This document shows, one piece after another, positions 8,705 through 16,672 of a stretch of DNA of 64,000 nt (positions within the stretch are counted from its first letter, which is position 1; each line of letters begins with the position of its first letter). Origin of the DNA: Chromobacterium amazonense (GTDB lineage: Bacteria; Pseudomonadota; Gammaproteobacteria; Burkholderiales; Chromobacteriaceae). Below the pieces are notes generated by a model, which saw only the letters and a list, made by a program, of their open reading frames with translations, was not told the DNA's origin and made no database searches. The position numbers were made by a program, and so were the translations under genes. The stretch covers positions 124,001-188,000 of the forward strand of contig NZ_MKCR01000027.1 of assembly GCF_001855565.1 (NCBI RefSeq), written 5' to 3'.

Positions 8705-9622
8705 TCAATGAAGGTAGATGCCCTGCTTGGGCGGCGCGGGAATATCCAGCGGCAAACCCTGCATTTCGCGCAGCGAGCTTTCTATGGTGTGGCAGAGCGT
8801 GGCCAGCGGGAGATCGTTGCCTTCGGTGCCGAACGGATCTTCGAGTTCTTCGGCAATCTGCTCCAGCGCGAAATAGGTATAGGCGATGAAGACCGCGATC
8901 GGCGGCGTCAGCCAGCCTATGCTGGTCACCAGTCCGGCCGGCAGCAGCAGACAATAAATGGTGATGGTGCGGTTCAGCAGCACGCGGTAGGTGAAGGGCA
9001 TGGGGGTGGAGGCGATGCGCTCGCAGCCGCCCAGGATTTCCGACAGCGTGTTCAGATTGCGGTCCAGGGCGTGCCATTGCAGCTCGCTGAGCTGGCCGGC
9101 ATGCTGCAGCCGCTGCGCTTCGCGGCCCAGCCAGGCCAGGATCAAGGCTGGGCGGAAACGCCCGGCCAGCACCTTTTCCAGCGCGTCCGCCGGCAACAAG
9201 CGGCGCAGCTGCGCCTCCGCGTCCAGGCCGCGCAATTGCGCCTTCAGCGCGTAGGCAAAGGCGCATACGCCGTCGATGAAGCGGCGGCTGTCGTCGTTGT
9301 CTCCCAGCGCGGCCAGCATTTGCCGGCTCAGCGAGCGGCTGGCGATCAGCAGCGCGCCCCATAATTTGCGGGCTTCCCAGAAGCGGTCATAGCTGACGGA
9401 GTTGCGAAAGCCCAGGAAGATGGCCAGCGATACGCCCAGCAGCGTGAAAGTGGGGATGCTCAGCGAAGAGTCGCGAAGGCTTTGCAGCCACCAGTGGCGC
9501 AAGCCGGCGGCGACCAGCCCCACCGCCAACACCATCAGCAGCCGCGGCCAGATGCGCGGCAGCACCGAGCCATGCCAGACGAACAGCAGGCGGAACCAGG
9601 ACGGCGTGTTGCGGACGATCAT
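8705..9622 (-). CDS. Bestrophin-family ion channel
   Basis: A 305-residue membrane protein of the bestrophin/YneE (UPF0187) family, which form pentameric anion or cation channels in the inner membrane. Family features seen are the FLGFRNSVSYDRFWEAR stretch after the second hydrophobic helix, the ASTPMPFTY neck region, and the EDPFGTEGNDLPL motif near residue 265. Ion selectivity cannot be read directly. It is monocistronic, with 82 bases separating it from the exporter genes downstream. Confidence 0.92.
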   Translation of the reverse strand: MIVRNTPSWFRLLFVWHGSVLPRIWPRLLMVLAVGLVAAGLRHWWLQSLRDSSLSIPTFTLLGVSLAIFLGFRNSVSYDRFWEARKLWGALLIASRSLSRQMLAALGDNDDSRRFIDGVCAFAYALKAQLRGLDAEAQLRRLLPADALEKVLAGRFRPALILAWLGREAQRLQHAGQLSELQWHALDRNLNTLSEILGGCERIASTPMPFTYRVLLNRTITIYCLLLPAGLVTSIGWLTPPIAVFIAYTYFALEQIAEELEDPFGTEGNDLPLATLCHTIESSLREMQGLPLDIPAPPKQGIYLH

Positions 9623-9685
9623 GCGCGAAGAGAAGGGGACAAAAATTGAATGTTACACAATTATCCGCAACATGACCTTGTCAAT

Positions 9686-10093
9686 TCAGCCTTTGCCATC
9701 CAGCTTGGGCAGCGGCATCAGCCCGGTGTTCTCCTCGCGGCTTTCATCCTGCAATCGCCATTGCCGGGCATTGCCGCGCGCGTCGAACAGCACCACCAGC
9801 TCTTTGCTTTGGTGGCTTTGCGCGCGGAACAGCAGCGAAACATTAGTGAAGTTCTGCCATTTGGGCTGATATTTGTCGCTGCGATACACCCATAGCTGGC
9901 GGCCATCGCCGAATCGGATTTTGTCGTCCGGCCGTCCAAGCATGGCTTGCAGCCTTGGCTGGGCGGCTTGCGATTGCTGCAGCAACTGCCGGATCTGCTG
10001 GCTATCCGCCTCCTGCAAAGTGGTGTTGCCGATCACGGCGCAGCCCGATAGCGCGGCGGATACACAGGCGAGGGCAGGGAGGAGGCGATTCAT
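9686..10093 (-). CDS. SmpA/OmlA (BamE-like) domain lipoprotein
   Basis: This is a 135-residue lipoprotein. A signal peptide ends in the lipobox LSGC, giving an acylated Cys at about residue 18. The mature part contains the BamE/OmlA-like pattern: a helix rich in Gln and Leu, then LGRPDDKIRFGDGRQLWVYRS, resembling the G-x-P...W-Y core of that fold. BamE itself works in outer-membrane protein assembly, but this is a diverged relative and the same role should not be assumed. It is the second gene of a two-gene operon (ATGA overlap with the gene before it). Confidence 0.65.
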   Translation of the reverse strand: MNRLLPALACVSAALSGCAVIGNTTLQEADSQQIRQLLQQSQAAQPRLQAMLGRPDDKIRFGDGRQLWVYRSDKYQPKWQNFTNVSLLFRAQSHQSKELVVLFDARGNARQWRLQDESREENTGLMPLPKLDGKG

Positions 10094-10911
10094 GGCTTCT
10101 CCAGCGGTTCGAACAGCACTACGGTGTCGTCAGGCCAATCGGCCGATTCCAGCGGCAGCGAATACAGATATTCGCGCGGGTAAGGCCAGCTGGCGAAAGG
10201 GCTGGTGGTGATGGCGCTGCCGTATTGCCACACCGCCGGCAGCAGCAAGTGCTTGTCGCCATGGCGCAGGGTGATGGAAAACAGCGGCTGATCGGCCACG
10301 AACAAATAATGCGGCGGCTGGTTTTGATAGGGGCTGGCTTGGACTTGCAGCTGGCCAAGTTGTTCAAGCTGCTTTTTCAGCAGCAGCGAGGCTTCGCGCA
10401 GGCAGCTTTCCAATTCGTTCAGGCAGTCGGGTTTGCGTGATCCTGGCAGGCAGTGGCTGTTTTCGCTGGCGGCGTTCAGTCCGCTTTGCGCATCCACCGC
10501 GCATTCCAGCCGCAAGTCGCCCAGCCGGCGCGCGCCGGCGGGAATATCGGGGCTGCGGATGTCCGGGCGCCACAAGGCAAGTTGTCCCGATTTCGTCGCG
10601 GCTTGCAGCGATTGGCCGGCGACTGGGGCCGGCCAGGCAAAGCTGGAGCGTTCATCCAATGGCACGCGGCTTTTTGCGCCGCCGGCAGTCAGCGTCAGCG
10701 TGAGCGGCCCCTGGGCCAATAAGCGGTAGCGTAGTTGCGCGCGCGGGGCCAGGGCATGGTGTTGTTCGAACGCGGATTGGGCTTTGATGAACACATCGGC
10801 GGCGCGCTGGTTGTGATCGGGGATGTTGGCTTGGGCCTGGGCCGAAAGCAGGCAGCAGATGGACCATGCCCAAAGAAAGCGGAAAGGAATGGGGCGCAGG
10901 GCGGCTCTCAC
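10090..10911 (-). CDS. Exported protein of unknown function
   Basis: This 273-residue protein has a probable N-terminal signal peptide (hydrophobic residues 8-26, ending near AQA). The mature part has four cysteines in two close pairs in the middle (CLPGSRKPDCLNELESC region), suggesting disulfides in the periplasm. I do not recognise a family. It overlaps the downstream BamE-like lipoprotein gene by four bases, so the two probably act together at the cell envelope. Confidence 0.7.
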   Translation of the reverse strand: MRAALRPIPFRFLWAWSICCLLSAQAQANIPDHNQRAADVFIKAQSAFEQHHALAPRAQLRYRLLAQGPLTLTLTAGGAKSRVPLDERSSFAWPAPVAGQSLQAATKSGQLALWRPDIRSPDIPAGARRLGDLRLECAVDAQSGLNAASENSHCLPGSRKPDCLNELESCLREASLLLKKQLEQLGQLQVQASPYQNQPPHYLFVADQPLFSITLRHGDKHLLLPAVWQYGSAITTSPFASWPYPREYLYSLPLESADWPDDTVVLFEPLEKP

Positions 10912-11189
10912 GGATTCTCCTATGCCTGATAGCCATGCATTCGCAGGCGATTGGGTGGCTATGATAATTCTAATGACATTTTAATTGTGATTTTTTATGC
11001 TAAATATCTAGATTCGGTTGCCGGGAAAACAGGCTGGCGGCACGGCTTTTATCCAGCGACAGACAGCAAGCTCCGGCGGTTCTTTGGGTGGGAATGTTAA
11101 TTTAAAATGAGTAAATTTAAAAATTTACTGGCTGATATGGATTTTATCGATTGTGTGGTCGGAAAAATGTAAAAACGCTGTCACAAAGT
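10912..11189. other. AT-rich intergenic stretch
   Basis: No open frame with a ribosome binding site is evident. Base composition falls sharply (runs such as TTTAAAAATTTA near 11115), unlike the flanking genes. It lies between a minus-strand operon and the plus-strand magnesium transporter leader, so it should hold the promoters of both. The promoter of the latter is listed separately. Confidence 0.5.
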
Positions 11190-11218
11190 TTGATTTGATC
11201 GGTTCGGACGGATATAGT
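11190..11218 (+). promoter_or_regulatory. Sigma-70-type promoter of the mgtE leader
   Basis: TTGATT, a 17-base spacer and TATAGT give a good sigma-70 match. Transcription would start near 11225, about 790 bases before the MgtE start codon. Confidence 0.55.
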
Positions 11219-11525
11219 CTGCCGCGTTATCCACAAAGCAAAGGTTCATCGTGAACAACGACGGGTGTAGTCGATTCTTCATCGACACGTCGCTTTGCGG
11301 GATTCGCGCAGTCTGATTCTTCTACTGCCGCATCCTGCAAGCCAGGGTGTGGCGTCACAGGCCCTCGGGCCTCCGCTCTCTCCTCTTTTGCCTTCGGGCC
11401 GCGCGGGCCGGACTGAGTCCGCCGCAACGCATCCGCCAGTTCCTATTGAACCGGAGCTACCGACACGCGCCGCCATGGCGGCTGCCTGTCAGCTTCTTCC
11501 ATTTATCCGCCACACGGAGATTTCG

Positions 11526-11579
11526 ATGTCTGAAGAACCAGAACCTCGACCGTGCCGGCCGGAGCCGTTGTCCCGCTGA
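11526..11579 (+). CDS. MgtL-like 17-residue leader peptide
   Basis: The frame MSEEPEPRPCRPEPLSR is preceded by an excellent ribosome binding site (CGGAG, 7-8 bases upstream). The peptide is the same length as E. coli MgtL ([17 protein letters not shown]) and has the same make-up: acidic residues alternating with prolines, then basic residues. In MgtL this run destabilises the translating ribosome at low Mg2+, which lets transcription continue into mgtA. Here the downstream gene is an MgtE-type magnesium transporter. The coding role is inferred from composition, position and the ribosome binding site, since no homology search was possible. Confidence 0.5.
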   Translation: MSEEPEPRPCRPEPLSR

Positions 11580-11764
11580 CCTTGGTCTTGGCGGGCTGTG
11601 GCAGTCCCGTCGGCATGACCCGGAAATGGGCGCGGCCTAGTCACGTCTATCTCTTCCCTGCTCTGAATGATTCCGTCCTCGCGCGGAGGCTGCCTTGCGT
11701 CTGTTGCATATAGACGCGGCTCTTTCGCCCTGATGATGATCAGGGGTGCTTAGGGGAGGAATGG

Positions 11765-11848
11765 ATGCAAGGCTCAAGCCGTTTTGCCCAGTCCGGTTAC
11801 CTGCACTCTCCAAGCAATATCGCACGCCCTTCGCCGGTAGGTGTTTGA
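11765..11848 (+). CDS. Second short leader ORF (27 codons)
   Basis: This frame has a strong ribosome binding site (GGGGAGGA) a few bases upstream and encodes a Ser/Pro-rich peptide ending in ARPSPVGV. An overlapping frame from 11761 shares the same signal with poorer spacing. It may be a second regulatory peptide of the magnesium leader. No relative is recognised. Confidence 0.3.
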   Translation: MQGSSRFAQSGYLHSPSNIARPSPVGV

Positions 11849-12017
11849 TTCTCAAACCTTCCTGCAGGGAGGGCAACGTATTGCCTGAAGAAACGCCTTT
11901 TTACTCAAAATGACTGAAATTTTAATTAGCACGCACTAATTAAACGATTATTCCAGGCGGGCGAAAATAGTGGATGCAAGCCCGGATGAGCCCGCCTGCA
12001 CGGGAAAGGAATGCCAA

Positions 12018-12707
12018 ATGAACCAAGCAAGCAAAATCTACATGACCGACGCGCAAGGCATGCGCTGGGTAAACGCCGACTACGTGAAGGAAGTGGCGGA
12101 CGATATCTCTGATTTTGGCGGCAACCACGCGATCGATGGCAATGATCTGGACATGAAGCGGGACAGCATCTGGCGCATCTTCCGCGTGCGCGCCATGTGG
12201 CTGCTCATCTTGACGGCCTTTGGCATCTTGACCAGCAGCATCATTGCCGGTCAGACCGAACTACTGGACCAAGCCATCATTCTGGCGGCCTTCCTGCCGG
12301 CCATTGTGGATATGGGCGGCAACTCCGCCAGCCAGGTCGCCACGCTGGTCATCCGCTCCATCGCGCTGCAGGACTTGAAAGTCCGCGCCAAGGATGTGTT
12401 CCTGGTATTGAAAAAGGAAATCGTGATTGCCTGCATGCTGGCTGCCGTTGTCGCGGTTGCCGAGGTGGTGATGGCTCATTTCACCAAGTCCCCTGGCGGC
12501 GACATTCTGCTGGTGGTGGGCGTTTCCATGTTCGCCTGCACCCTGACCGGCTCCATCATTGGCGCAGTGCTGCCTTTTGCCGCCAAAAAGTTCGGCGCCG
12601 ATCCGGCCACCCTGTCCTCGCCGATGCTCACCAGCATTTGCGACTTTGTGGGCGTACTGATCTATCTGGGCTTCGCCATGGTGATTCTGGGCGGCAATCT
12701 GGTGTAA
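12018..12707 (+). CDS. MgtE transmembrane-domain magnesium transporter
   Basis: A 229-residue protein that corresponds to the membrane channel domain of MgtE Mg2+ transporters, without the cytosolic N and CBS domains that gate full-length MgtE. Five hydrophobic helices are visible, and the LPAIVDMGGNSASQ stretch is the pore signature with the Mg2+-coordinating Asp. The start is the ATG preceded by AAAGGA. An upstream in-frame GTG at 11970 would add an acidic, Pro-containing extension. The missing gating domain suggests control through the leader RNA instead, which is inference. Confidence 0.88.
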   Translation: MNQASKIYMTDAQGMRWVNADYVKEVADDISDFGGNHAIDGNDLDMKRDSIWRIFRVRAMWLLILTAFGILTSSIIAGQTELLDQAIILAAFLPAIVDMGGNSASQVATLVIRSIALQDLKVRAKDVFLVLKKEIVIACMLAAVVAVAEVVMAHFTKSPGGDILLVVGVSMFACTLTGSIIGAVLPFAAKKFGADPATLSSPMLTSICDFVGVLIYLGFAMVILGGNLV

Positions 12708-12745
12708 GCGTTTCGCGTGGGCAGGTTTGGCATCTGCCGCGCAAA

Positions 12746-12777
12746 GAAAAAGGCCGTCCCTTGTGGACGGCCTTTTT
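12746..12777. terminator. Bidirectional terminator between mgtE and nuoA
   Basis: A perfect stem AAAAAGGCCGTCC/GGACGGCCTTTTT gives an A-tract before and a T-tract after, so it works for both converging genes. It shows that the minus-strand nuoA transcript ends here. Confidence 0.92.
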
Positions 12778-12796
12778 GCGTCGCGCGGCTAGGCGC

Positions 12797-13156
12797 TCAA
12801 TCCCACTCCAGCGCGCCTTTTTTCCATTCGTAGAAAAAGCCTATGGTCAGGAAAGCCAGAAATACCGCCATCGCGCCCAGGCCAAACAGGCCCAGCTCGT
12901 CTTTCAGCGTCACCGCCCACGGAATCATGAAGGCCACTTCCAGATCGAACAGGATGAACAGGATGGCCACCAGGTAGTAGCGCACGTCGAAGCGTCTGCG
13001 CGCGTCGCCAAAGGCCTCAAAGCCGCACTCGTAGGGCGACAGTTTTTCCGGGTCTGGCCGGTTGGGGCCTAGCAAGCGGCCCGCCAGCATAGGCAGAACT
13101 CCCATCAGCAGGCCCACCACGATGAACAGCAGGATGGGGAAGTAGTTTTCCAGCAT
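12797..13156 (-). CDS. nuoA: NADH-quinone oxidoreductase subunit A, orphan
   Basis: A complete 119-residue NuoA, the small membrane subunit of respiratory complex I. Three hydrophobic helices and the family core (SPYECGF, then [21 protein letters not shown]) are intact, including the conserved Glu in the second helix. Normally nuoA starts the nuoA-N operon. Here no nuoB follows and a bidirectional terminator sits 20 bases after the stop. It is either an extra copy or an operon split by rearrangement, which fits the mobile elements just upstream. Confidence 0.93.
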   Translation of the reverse strand: MLENYFPILLFIVVGLLMGVLPMLAGRLLGPNRPDPEKLSPYECGFEAFGDARRRFDVRYYLVAILFILFDLEVAFMIPWAVTLKDELGLFGLGAMAVFLAFLTIGFFYEWKKGALEWD

Positions 13157-13560
13157 GGCTATCGATTCCTGTTGCGATGACTAAACAGGGATGGACCATC
13201 AAAAATTGAGGAATAGCCGCAAAAAAACGTAAAAAGTAGGTAAAAGCCGCAGAGCATAGACGATGGGCATAGCAAAGGCCACCGTTTGCGGTGGCCTGGC
13301 TGGGGATGGCCTTCCGGCCATCCGGCGCTGTTGCCCTTCGCATCATCCGCAGCTTGGCCGACGCCGTGGTACAGGGCTCCTGCCTGTGGGCGCGGTCTGG
13401 TGGGTGTCTGCGGACTGGGTCGAGCAATGGCGCAGGATCTGAAAAGGTTTGGAAAGATGGTTGCTGGCTGGCCGCTAGGCATGCTCTCCATGGTGAGACT
13501 ATCGGGTATTGCCTGTACTTAATATCGGCGCTTTGCCGGATAACTAAATCCCTGTTTTGG
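13157..13560. other. Structured non-coding region upstream of nuoA
   Basis: No convincing gene. Two strong hairpins lie side by side: GGCCACCG-tttg-CGGTGGCC (about 13279-13298) and GGATGGCC-ttcc-GGCCATCC (about 13304-13323). On the minus strand these would sit in the nuoA leader. I compared the stretch by eye with common riboswitches, SRP RNA, 6S RNA and RNase P RNA and found no match. Confidence 0.4.
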
Positions 13561-14124
13561 TTACGTTTTGCATCCATTTGTAGCGGCGTAGGCGCATCGG
13601 CCTATGTAGTGCCAATGCAGATAGTCCGCGCTGTCTGCCAGATTGGACGCACGCCACGGCCGATAGCCGGCGGCGCAAATCCCCACCGTGGCGTTGCCCA
13701 GGCGCGGCGCGGGCAGTCCCACCAGCATGGCGGCCCGTTGCCGGGCATCCGGGATGGTGGCTTCGCCGCGCCAGTGGCGGCAGCTTGCGCAGTTGTTGTG
13801 CTTGGCAGCCAGCCGTTCGGCTTGCGGGCGCGGCAGGTGTGCGTCGAATTCCAGAATCGCCGCCCGCTCTTCAAATGCCTCCACGTCGTCGGCGTGGGCG
13901 TGCTCGGGGTGATGGACATAAAGATGGGCATCCAGCGCCGCAATCAACTCCGCCGCCGGTACGCCGTCATCGTGAAGCTGGCGGCCCAGCGTTTCCAGCC
14001 AGCAGGCGCGGTCGTCGTCGCGCCAGCGCTCCAGCCGGCAGATGCGCTCGGCTCGAGCTTGCAGCGGCGCCGGCAGGATGGCGGGCGGAATCGCGCGGTC
14101 GATGGCTATGGAGAAAGCGTGCAT
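13561..14124 (-). CDS. Hypothetical protein with Cys pair
   Basis: This 187-residue acidic, His/Asp-rich protein has a CxxC (CASC) near residue 113 and further cysteines toward the C-terminus, which would allow a metal site. I recognise no family. The frame has a plausible ribosome binding site (AGGCAGGG) and codon use like the core genome. It lies between nuoA and IS-disrupted DNA, so it may belong to a mobile element, but nothing shows that directly. Confidence 0.5.
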   Translation of the reverse strand: MHAFSIAIDRAIPPAILPAPLQARAERICRLERWRDDDRACWLETLGRQLHDDGVPAAELIAALDAHLYVHHPEHAHADDVEAFEERAAILEFDAHLPRPQAERLAAKHNNCASCRHWRGEATIPDARQRAAMLVGLPAPRLGNATVGICAAGYRPWRASNLADSADYLHWHYIGRCAYAATNGCKT

Positions 14125-14328
14125 GCCCTGCCTTTCTGTCGGAGTGGAGGCGGAAAGCCCGCGCCGGGCCGGTTTACGCCATAGGGTGCGACAGAAAATA
14201 TGATGGGGCGAGCAGACAGGGTTCAGCGCTGACAGCGCCAGAAAATATCAACAGGATGAGAGAGGCAATTCGCCTGAGACCCGAGAAGTTATTGATCAAG
14301 AACTGCAAAGGAGCGAACGGAAAATCAA

Positions 14329-14637
14329 TCATTGAGCTAAGCGTTGGGCTTGGCTTGATTTATCCAAATCATAAGGCTGATCTGCAAGGTGAGTCAATTT
14401 GTTTGGATTGCGCATGACATACAGGGCGGATATTTTTTTTGCATGATTGGATGCTATGGCAACGCTCATATAAAGCTGGTCCTGTTGCCAAAATAGTATT
14501 CCCGGCATGCCATTGATGACTTGCATCTGCAGTTTTATTTGTGATTTTTTTGCGTTTTGCCAGATTCCCTGAATCAACCTTGAAACCGGACGGGCACCAG
14601 TCAAAGGCGCCAGCAGTTGATCTGCTCCCCTCAGCTC
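14329..14637 (-). pseudogene. C-terminal remnant of an ECF41-like sigma factor
   Basis: The frame reads GADQLLAPLTGARPVSRLIQ and later VINGMPGILF and YVMRNPNKLTHL. These match the SnoaL-like C-terminal extension of ECF41/SigJ-type sigma factors (pattern GA..VARFL.GL, VNG.PG, IYVVRNPDKL). The sigma-2 and sigma-4 DNA-binding regions are absent: the frame meets a stop at the left edge of the IS3-family element, and the DNA on its far side does not continue the gene. It is a dead fragment left by insertion plus deletion. Recognition is by motif only. Confidence 0.6.
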
Positions 14638-14679
14638 CTACCAATCAAAAGTAGAGAGAAGTCTGTCACTTGAAGGAAA

Positions 14680-14955
14680 ATGACGGATATGAAGAAGAGC
14701 AGATACACCGAAGAGCAGATCATCGGCTTTCTCAAGCAGGCCGAACTCGGCATGGCCATCAAGGAGGTCTGCCGCCAGGGAGGCTTCTCTGAAGCCACCT
14801 TCTACAAATGGCGAAGCAAATACGGCGGCATGAACGTCGCGGAATTGCAGCGCGCTCGCGATCTGGAAGCCGAGAATGCCCGGCTCAAGAAGCTGCTGGC
14901 CGAAGCCCACCTCGATATCGAAGCTCTCAAGGTCGCCTTCGGGATAAAGCGCTAG
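14680..14955 (+). CDS. IS3-family transposase OrfA
   Basis: A 91-residue helix-turn-helix protein with the classic start KKSRYTEEQIIGFLKQAE, then EVCRQGGFSEATFYKWRSKYGG, and a C-terminal leucine-zipper-like segment (ENARLKKLLAEAHLDIEALK). OrfA recognises the IS ends. GAAGGA precedes the ATG. The frame ends within the orfB frame, as expected for an IS in which a -1 frameshift makes the OrfAB fusion. Confidence 0.95.
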   Translation: MTDMKKSRYTEEQIIGFLKQAELGMAIKEVCRQGGFSEATFYKWRSKYGGMNVAELQRARDLEAENARLKKLLAEAHLDIEALKVAFGIKR

Positions 14956-15827
14956 CCCCGCAAGCCAAGCGGCAGGCCATCCGCATCATGCTAAGCAGCG
15001 GACTGGCATTGTCGGAACGCCGCGCTTGCCGGCTTGTGGGGCTTTCTCGAGACGCCTGGCGACATCCGCCGCAAACCGATGCATTCACGCATCGGCTGAC
15101 CGCCCGCATCATCGATATCGCCCACACGCGCCGCCGCTTTGGCTATCGGCGAGTGTATGACCTGTTGCGCGCAGAGTTTCCGGGCATCAACCACAAGCGG
15201 GTGTACCGCTTGTATCGCGAACAAGGTCTGGCGGTTAGACGACGTAACCGTCGGCGTAAGCTGACCGGCGTGCGCACGCCGCTGCAAGCCGCTACACAGT
15301 GGAATGAGGTGTGGAGCATGGATTTTGTCAGCGACCAGTTAGCCAGTGGTCGGCGCTTGAAATGCCTGACGGTCGCCGATGACTTCAGCCACGAAGCGGT
15401 GCAGATTGCGGTGGATTTCTCGATGTCCGGTCAATACGTCACGCGGATGTTGGATCAGGCGGCGCAATTTCGCGGCTATCCGTCAGCGATCCGGACGGAC
15501 AATGGGCCGGAGTTCACCAGTCGGGCATTCATGGGCTGGGCGCAAAGCCGCGGCATCCGCCACATCCTGATTCAACCAGGCCGGCCGATGCAGAATGGTT
15601 ACATCGAAAGCTTCAATGCCAGACTCCGCGACGAATGCCTGAACGAGCATGTCTTTGATTCGCTGGCGGAGGCCAGGCAGATCATCTCCGCGTGGCGGGA
15701 CGATTACAATCAAGTCCGTCCCCATGGATCGATTGGCCGGATACCGCCAGCGGAATTTGCGGCACGCCATCGCCAGGCACAATTAGCAAGCCAAAGATCA
15801 GCAGGTTCCACCACCATGCAAACCTAG
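14808..15827 (+). CDS. IS3-family transposase OrfB frame
   Basis: This carries the rve-type DDE catalytic core: first Asp in WSMDFVSDQL, second in RTDNGPEF, Glu in YIESFNARLRDECL. The N-terminal part of the listed frame overlaps orfA and is probably not translated alone. The product is normally an OrfAB fusion by frameshifting near 14940, or starts internally near 14988. The core is intact, so the element may be active. Confidence 0.93.
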   Translation: MAKQIRRHERRGIAARSRSGSRECPAQEAAGRSPPRYRSSQGRLRDKALAPQAKRQAIRIMLSSGLALSERRACRLVGLSRDAWRHPPQTDAFTHRLTARIIDIAHTRRRFGYRRVYDLLRAEFPGINHKRVYRLYREQGLAVRRRNRRRKLTGVRTPLQAATQWNEVWSMDFVSDQLASGRRLKCLTVADDFSHEAVQIAVDFSMSGQYVTRMLDQAAQFRGYPSAIRTDNGPEFTSRAFMGWAQSRGIRHILIQPGRPMQNGYIESFNARLRDECLNEHVFDSLAEARQIISAWRDDYNQVRPHGSIGRIPPAEFAARHRQAQLASQRSAGSTTMQT

Positions 15828-15843
15828 GACTTCTCTCCTGATT

Positions 15844-16187
15844 GCTGGTATGGCTAGCGGGGGCAGATCACGGGCGCAAAGCGGCAGAGTGGAAAGATTT
15901 TATTTGCAAGTGCACAGTCGCGGAATTGGGTTTAGGAGAAGAACCCTTGATGCCTCATGAGCCGCCGCAAAACATTTTTCCAGGGCTGCTTGCCATGCAG
16001 AAACTCTATGAGACGCCTCGTCGCAGCGGAGAGATGCGAACAGAGCACGGCTTTACTACGGGCTGAGAAGTTGGCTTGACCCAGCTTCCGCATCTTTTTG
16101 ACTATTAGATAGCTTCGATCCCAAGAGCGGTAACCTGCGTTTGCCGCTCTTGGCTCATGGATTCAATAGGCATTGCAATGAACGACA
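15844..16187. other. Non-coding remnant DNA right of the IS3 element
   Basis: I see no gene with a ribosome binding site and a recognisable product. A weak open frame (15842-16066, +) has no known relative. An inverted repeat CAAGAGCGG...CCGCTCTTGG lies near 16125-16152. This is probably a scar of rearrangement. Confidence 0.4.
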
Positions 16188-16219
16188 AACAACCGCACGG
16201 CAGGCACCGTGCGGTTGTT
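16188..16219 (-). terminator. Terminator of the stand-alone immunity gene
   Basis: AACAACCGCACGG/CCGTGCGGTTGTT is a perfect 13-bp stem with a 6-nt loop. On the minus strand it ends in TTGTTTG. It closes the unit made of the CI-like RNA and the gene at 16245. Confidence 0.8.
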
Positions 16220-16244
16220 CCCTGCGCGTGATGTTTTGTGTTGC

Positions 16245-16661
16245 TTACAGCACGCGGGTGAGCAGGGTGAGCGATTCGCCCATCCGTTTATCCAGCGGCT
16301 CCAGCAATTCCTTGATGCGGCTGGATGGCAGGCGCACGTCGTCGCCCAGGCAAGCGAGCAAATCGATCACGGATTGCAAACCCAACTGGCCATGGGCGAG
16401 GTGGCAGATGGACTCCACCACCGCCTGCTCGATGTCGTGGCATAAATGCGCCACGCGCGCGGCCGGTTCTCTGACCTTGGCTTGGTCCTTGCCGGCCAAT
16501 TGCTCTTGCAAGGCGGCAAAGGCTTCATGCAGCCGGGTCATGGCCAACAGGCTGGGCGGATGGGTGGGGACTTGATTGTGTAGCAGCCAACGGCTGCGGG
16601 CGGGGTAACGGTTTTTCAGGGAAACGGCAAGGTGAGACGAACTGCGGGTGATGCTAGGCAT
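16245..16661 (-). CDS. Satellite leader-operon protein, paralogue of the 25332 gene
   Basis: A 138-residue protein of unknown function. Its C-terminal ~75 residues align with the satellite protein encoded at 25332-25658: shared REP...LC..IE..V, LGLQ.(I/V).(D/E)LL and LP..R...LL.PL patterns. Both genes follow a CI/C4-type RNA. The ribosome binding site (AAGGAGG) overlaps the seqC pairing site (16673-16680), so the RNA could mask it. The surrounding satellite genes are missing and a terminator follows directly, leaving an isolated immunity-like unit. Confidence 0.75.
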   Translation of the reverse strand: MPSITRSSSHLAVSLKNRYPARSRWLLHNQVPTHPPSLLAMTRLHEAFAALQEQLAGKDQAKVREPAARVAHLCHDIEQAVVESICHLAHGQLGLQSVIDLLACLGDDVRLPSSRIKELLEPLDKRMGESLTLLTRVL

Positions 16662-16672
16662 GGCAAAACCCT

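Larger units (their letters stand above)
11225..12017 (+). promoter_or_regulatory. Long structured leader of the MgtE gene
   Basis: About 790 nt separate the predicted transcription start from the MgtE start codon. The leader holds several inverted repeats (the GTCGAT...ATCGAC hairpin near 11268-11288, the CGTCT...AGACG hairpin near 11698-11716) and at least two short frames with good ribosome binding sites (11526 and 11765). Long leaders with small ORFs control magnesium transporter genes in enterobacteria (mgtA, mgtCBR). I cannot match this one to a named riboswitch class. Control by magnesium is inferred. Confidence 0.5.
14650..15843 (+). mobile_element. IS3-family (IS407-group-like) insertion sequence
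   Basis: An IS with overlapping orfA/orfB. Imperfect terminal inverted repeats share GAGAGAAGTC at both ends (left near 14653-14664, right near 15830-15843). The exact tips and the target duplication could not be fixed by eye. It truncates the sigma-factor remnant to its left. Confidence 0.8.

Noticed and set aside
13157-13560. A riboswitch or known structured RNA upstream of nuoA
   Set aside because: Hairpins are present, but no consensus of cobalamin, TPP, FMN, SAM or glycine riboswitches, nor of SRP, 6S or RNase P RNA, could be found by eye.
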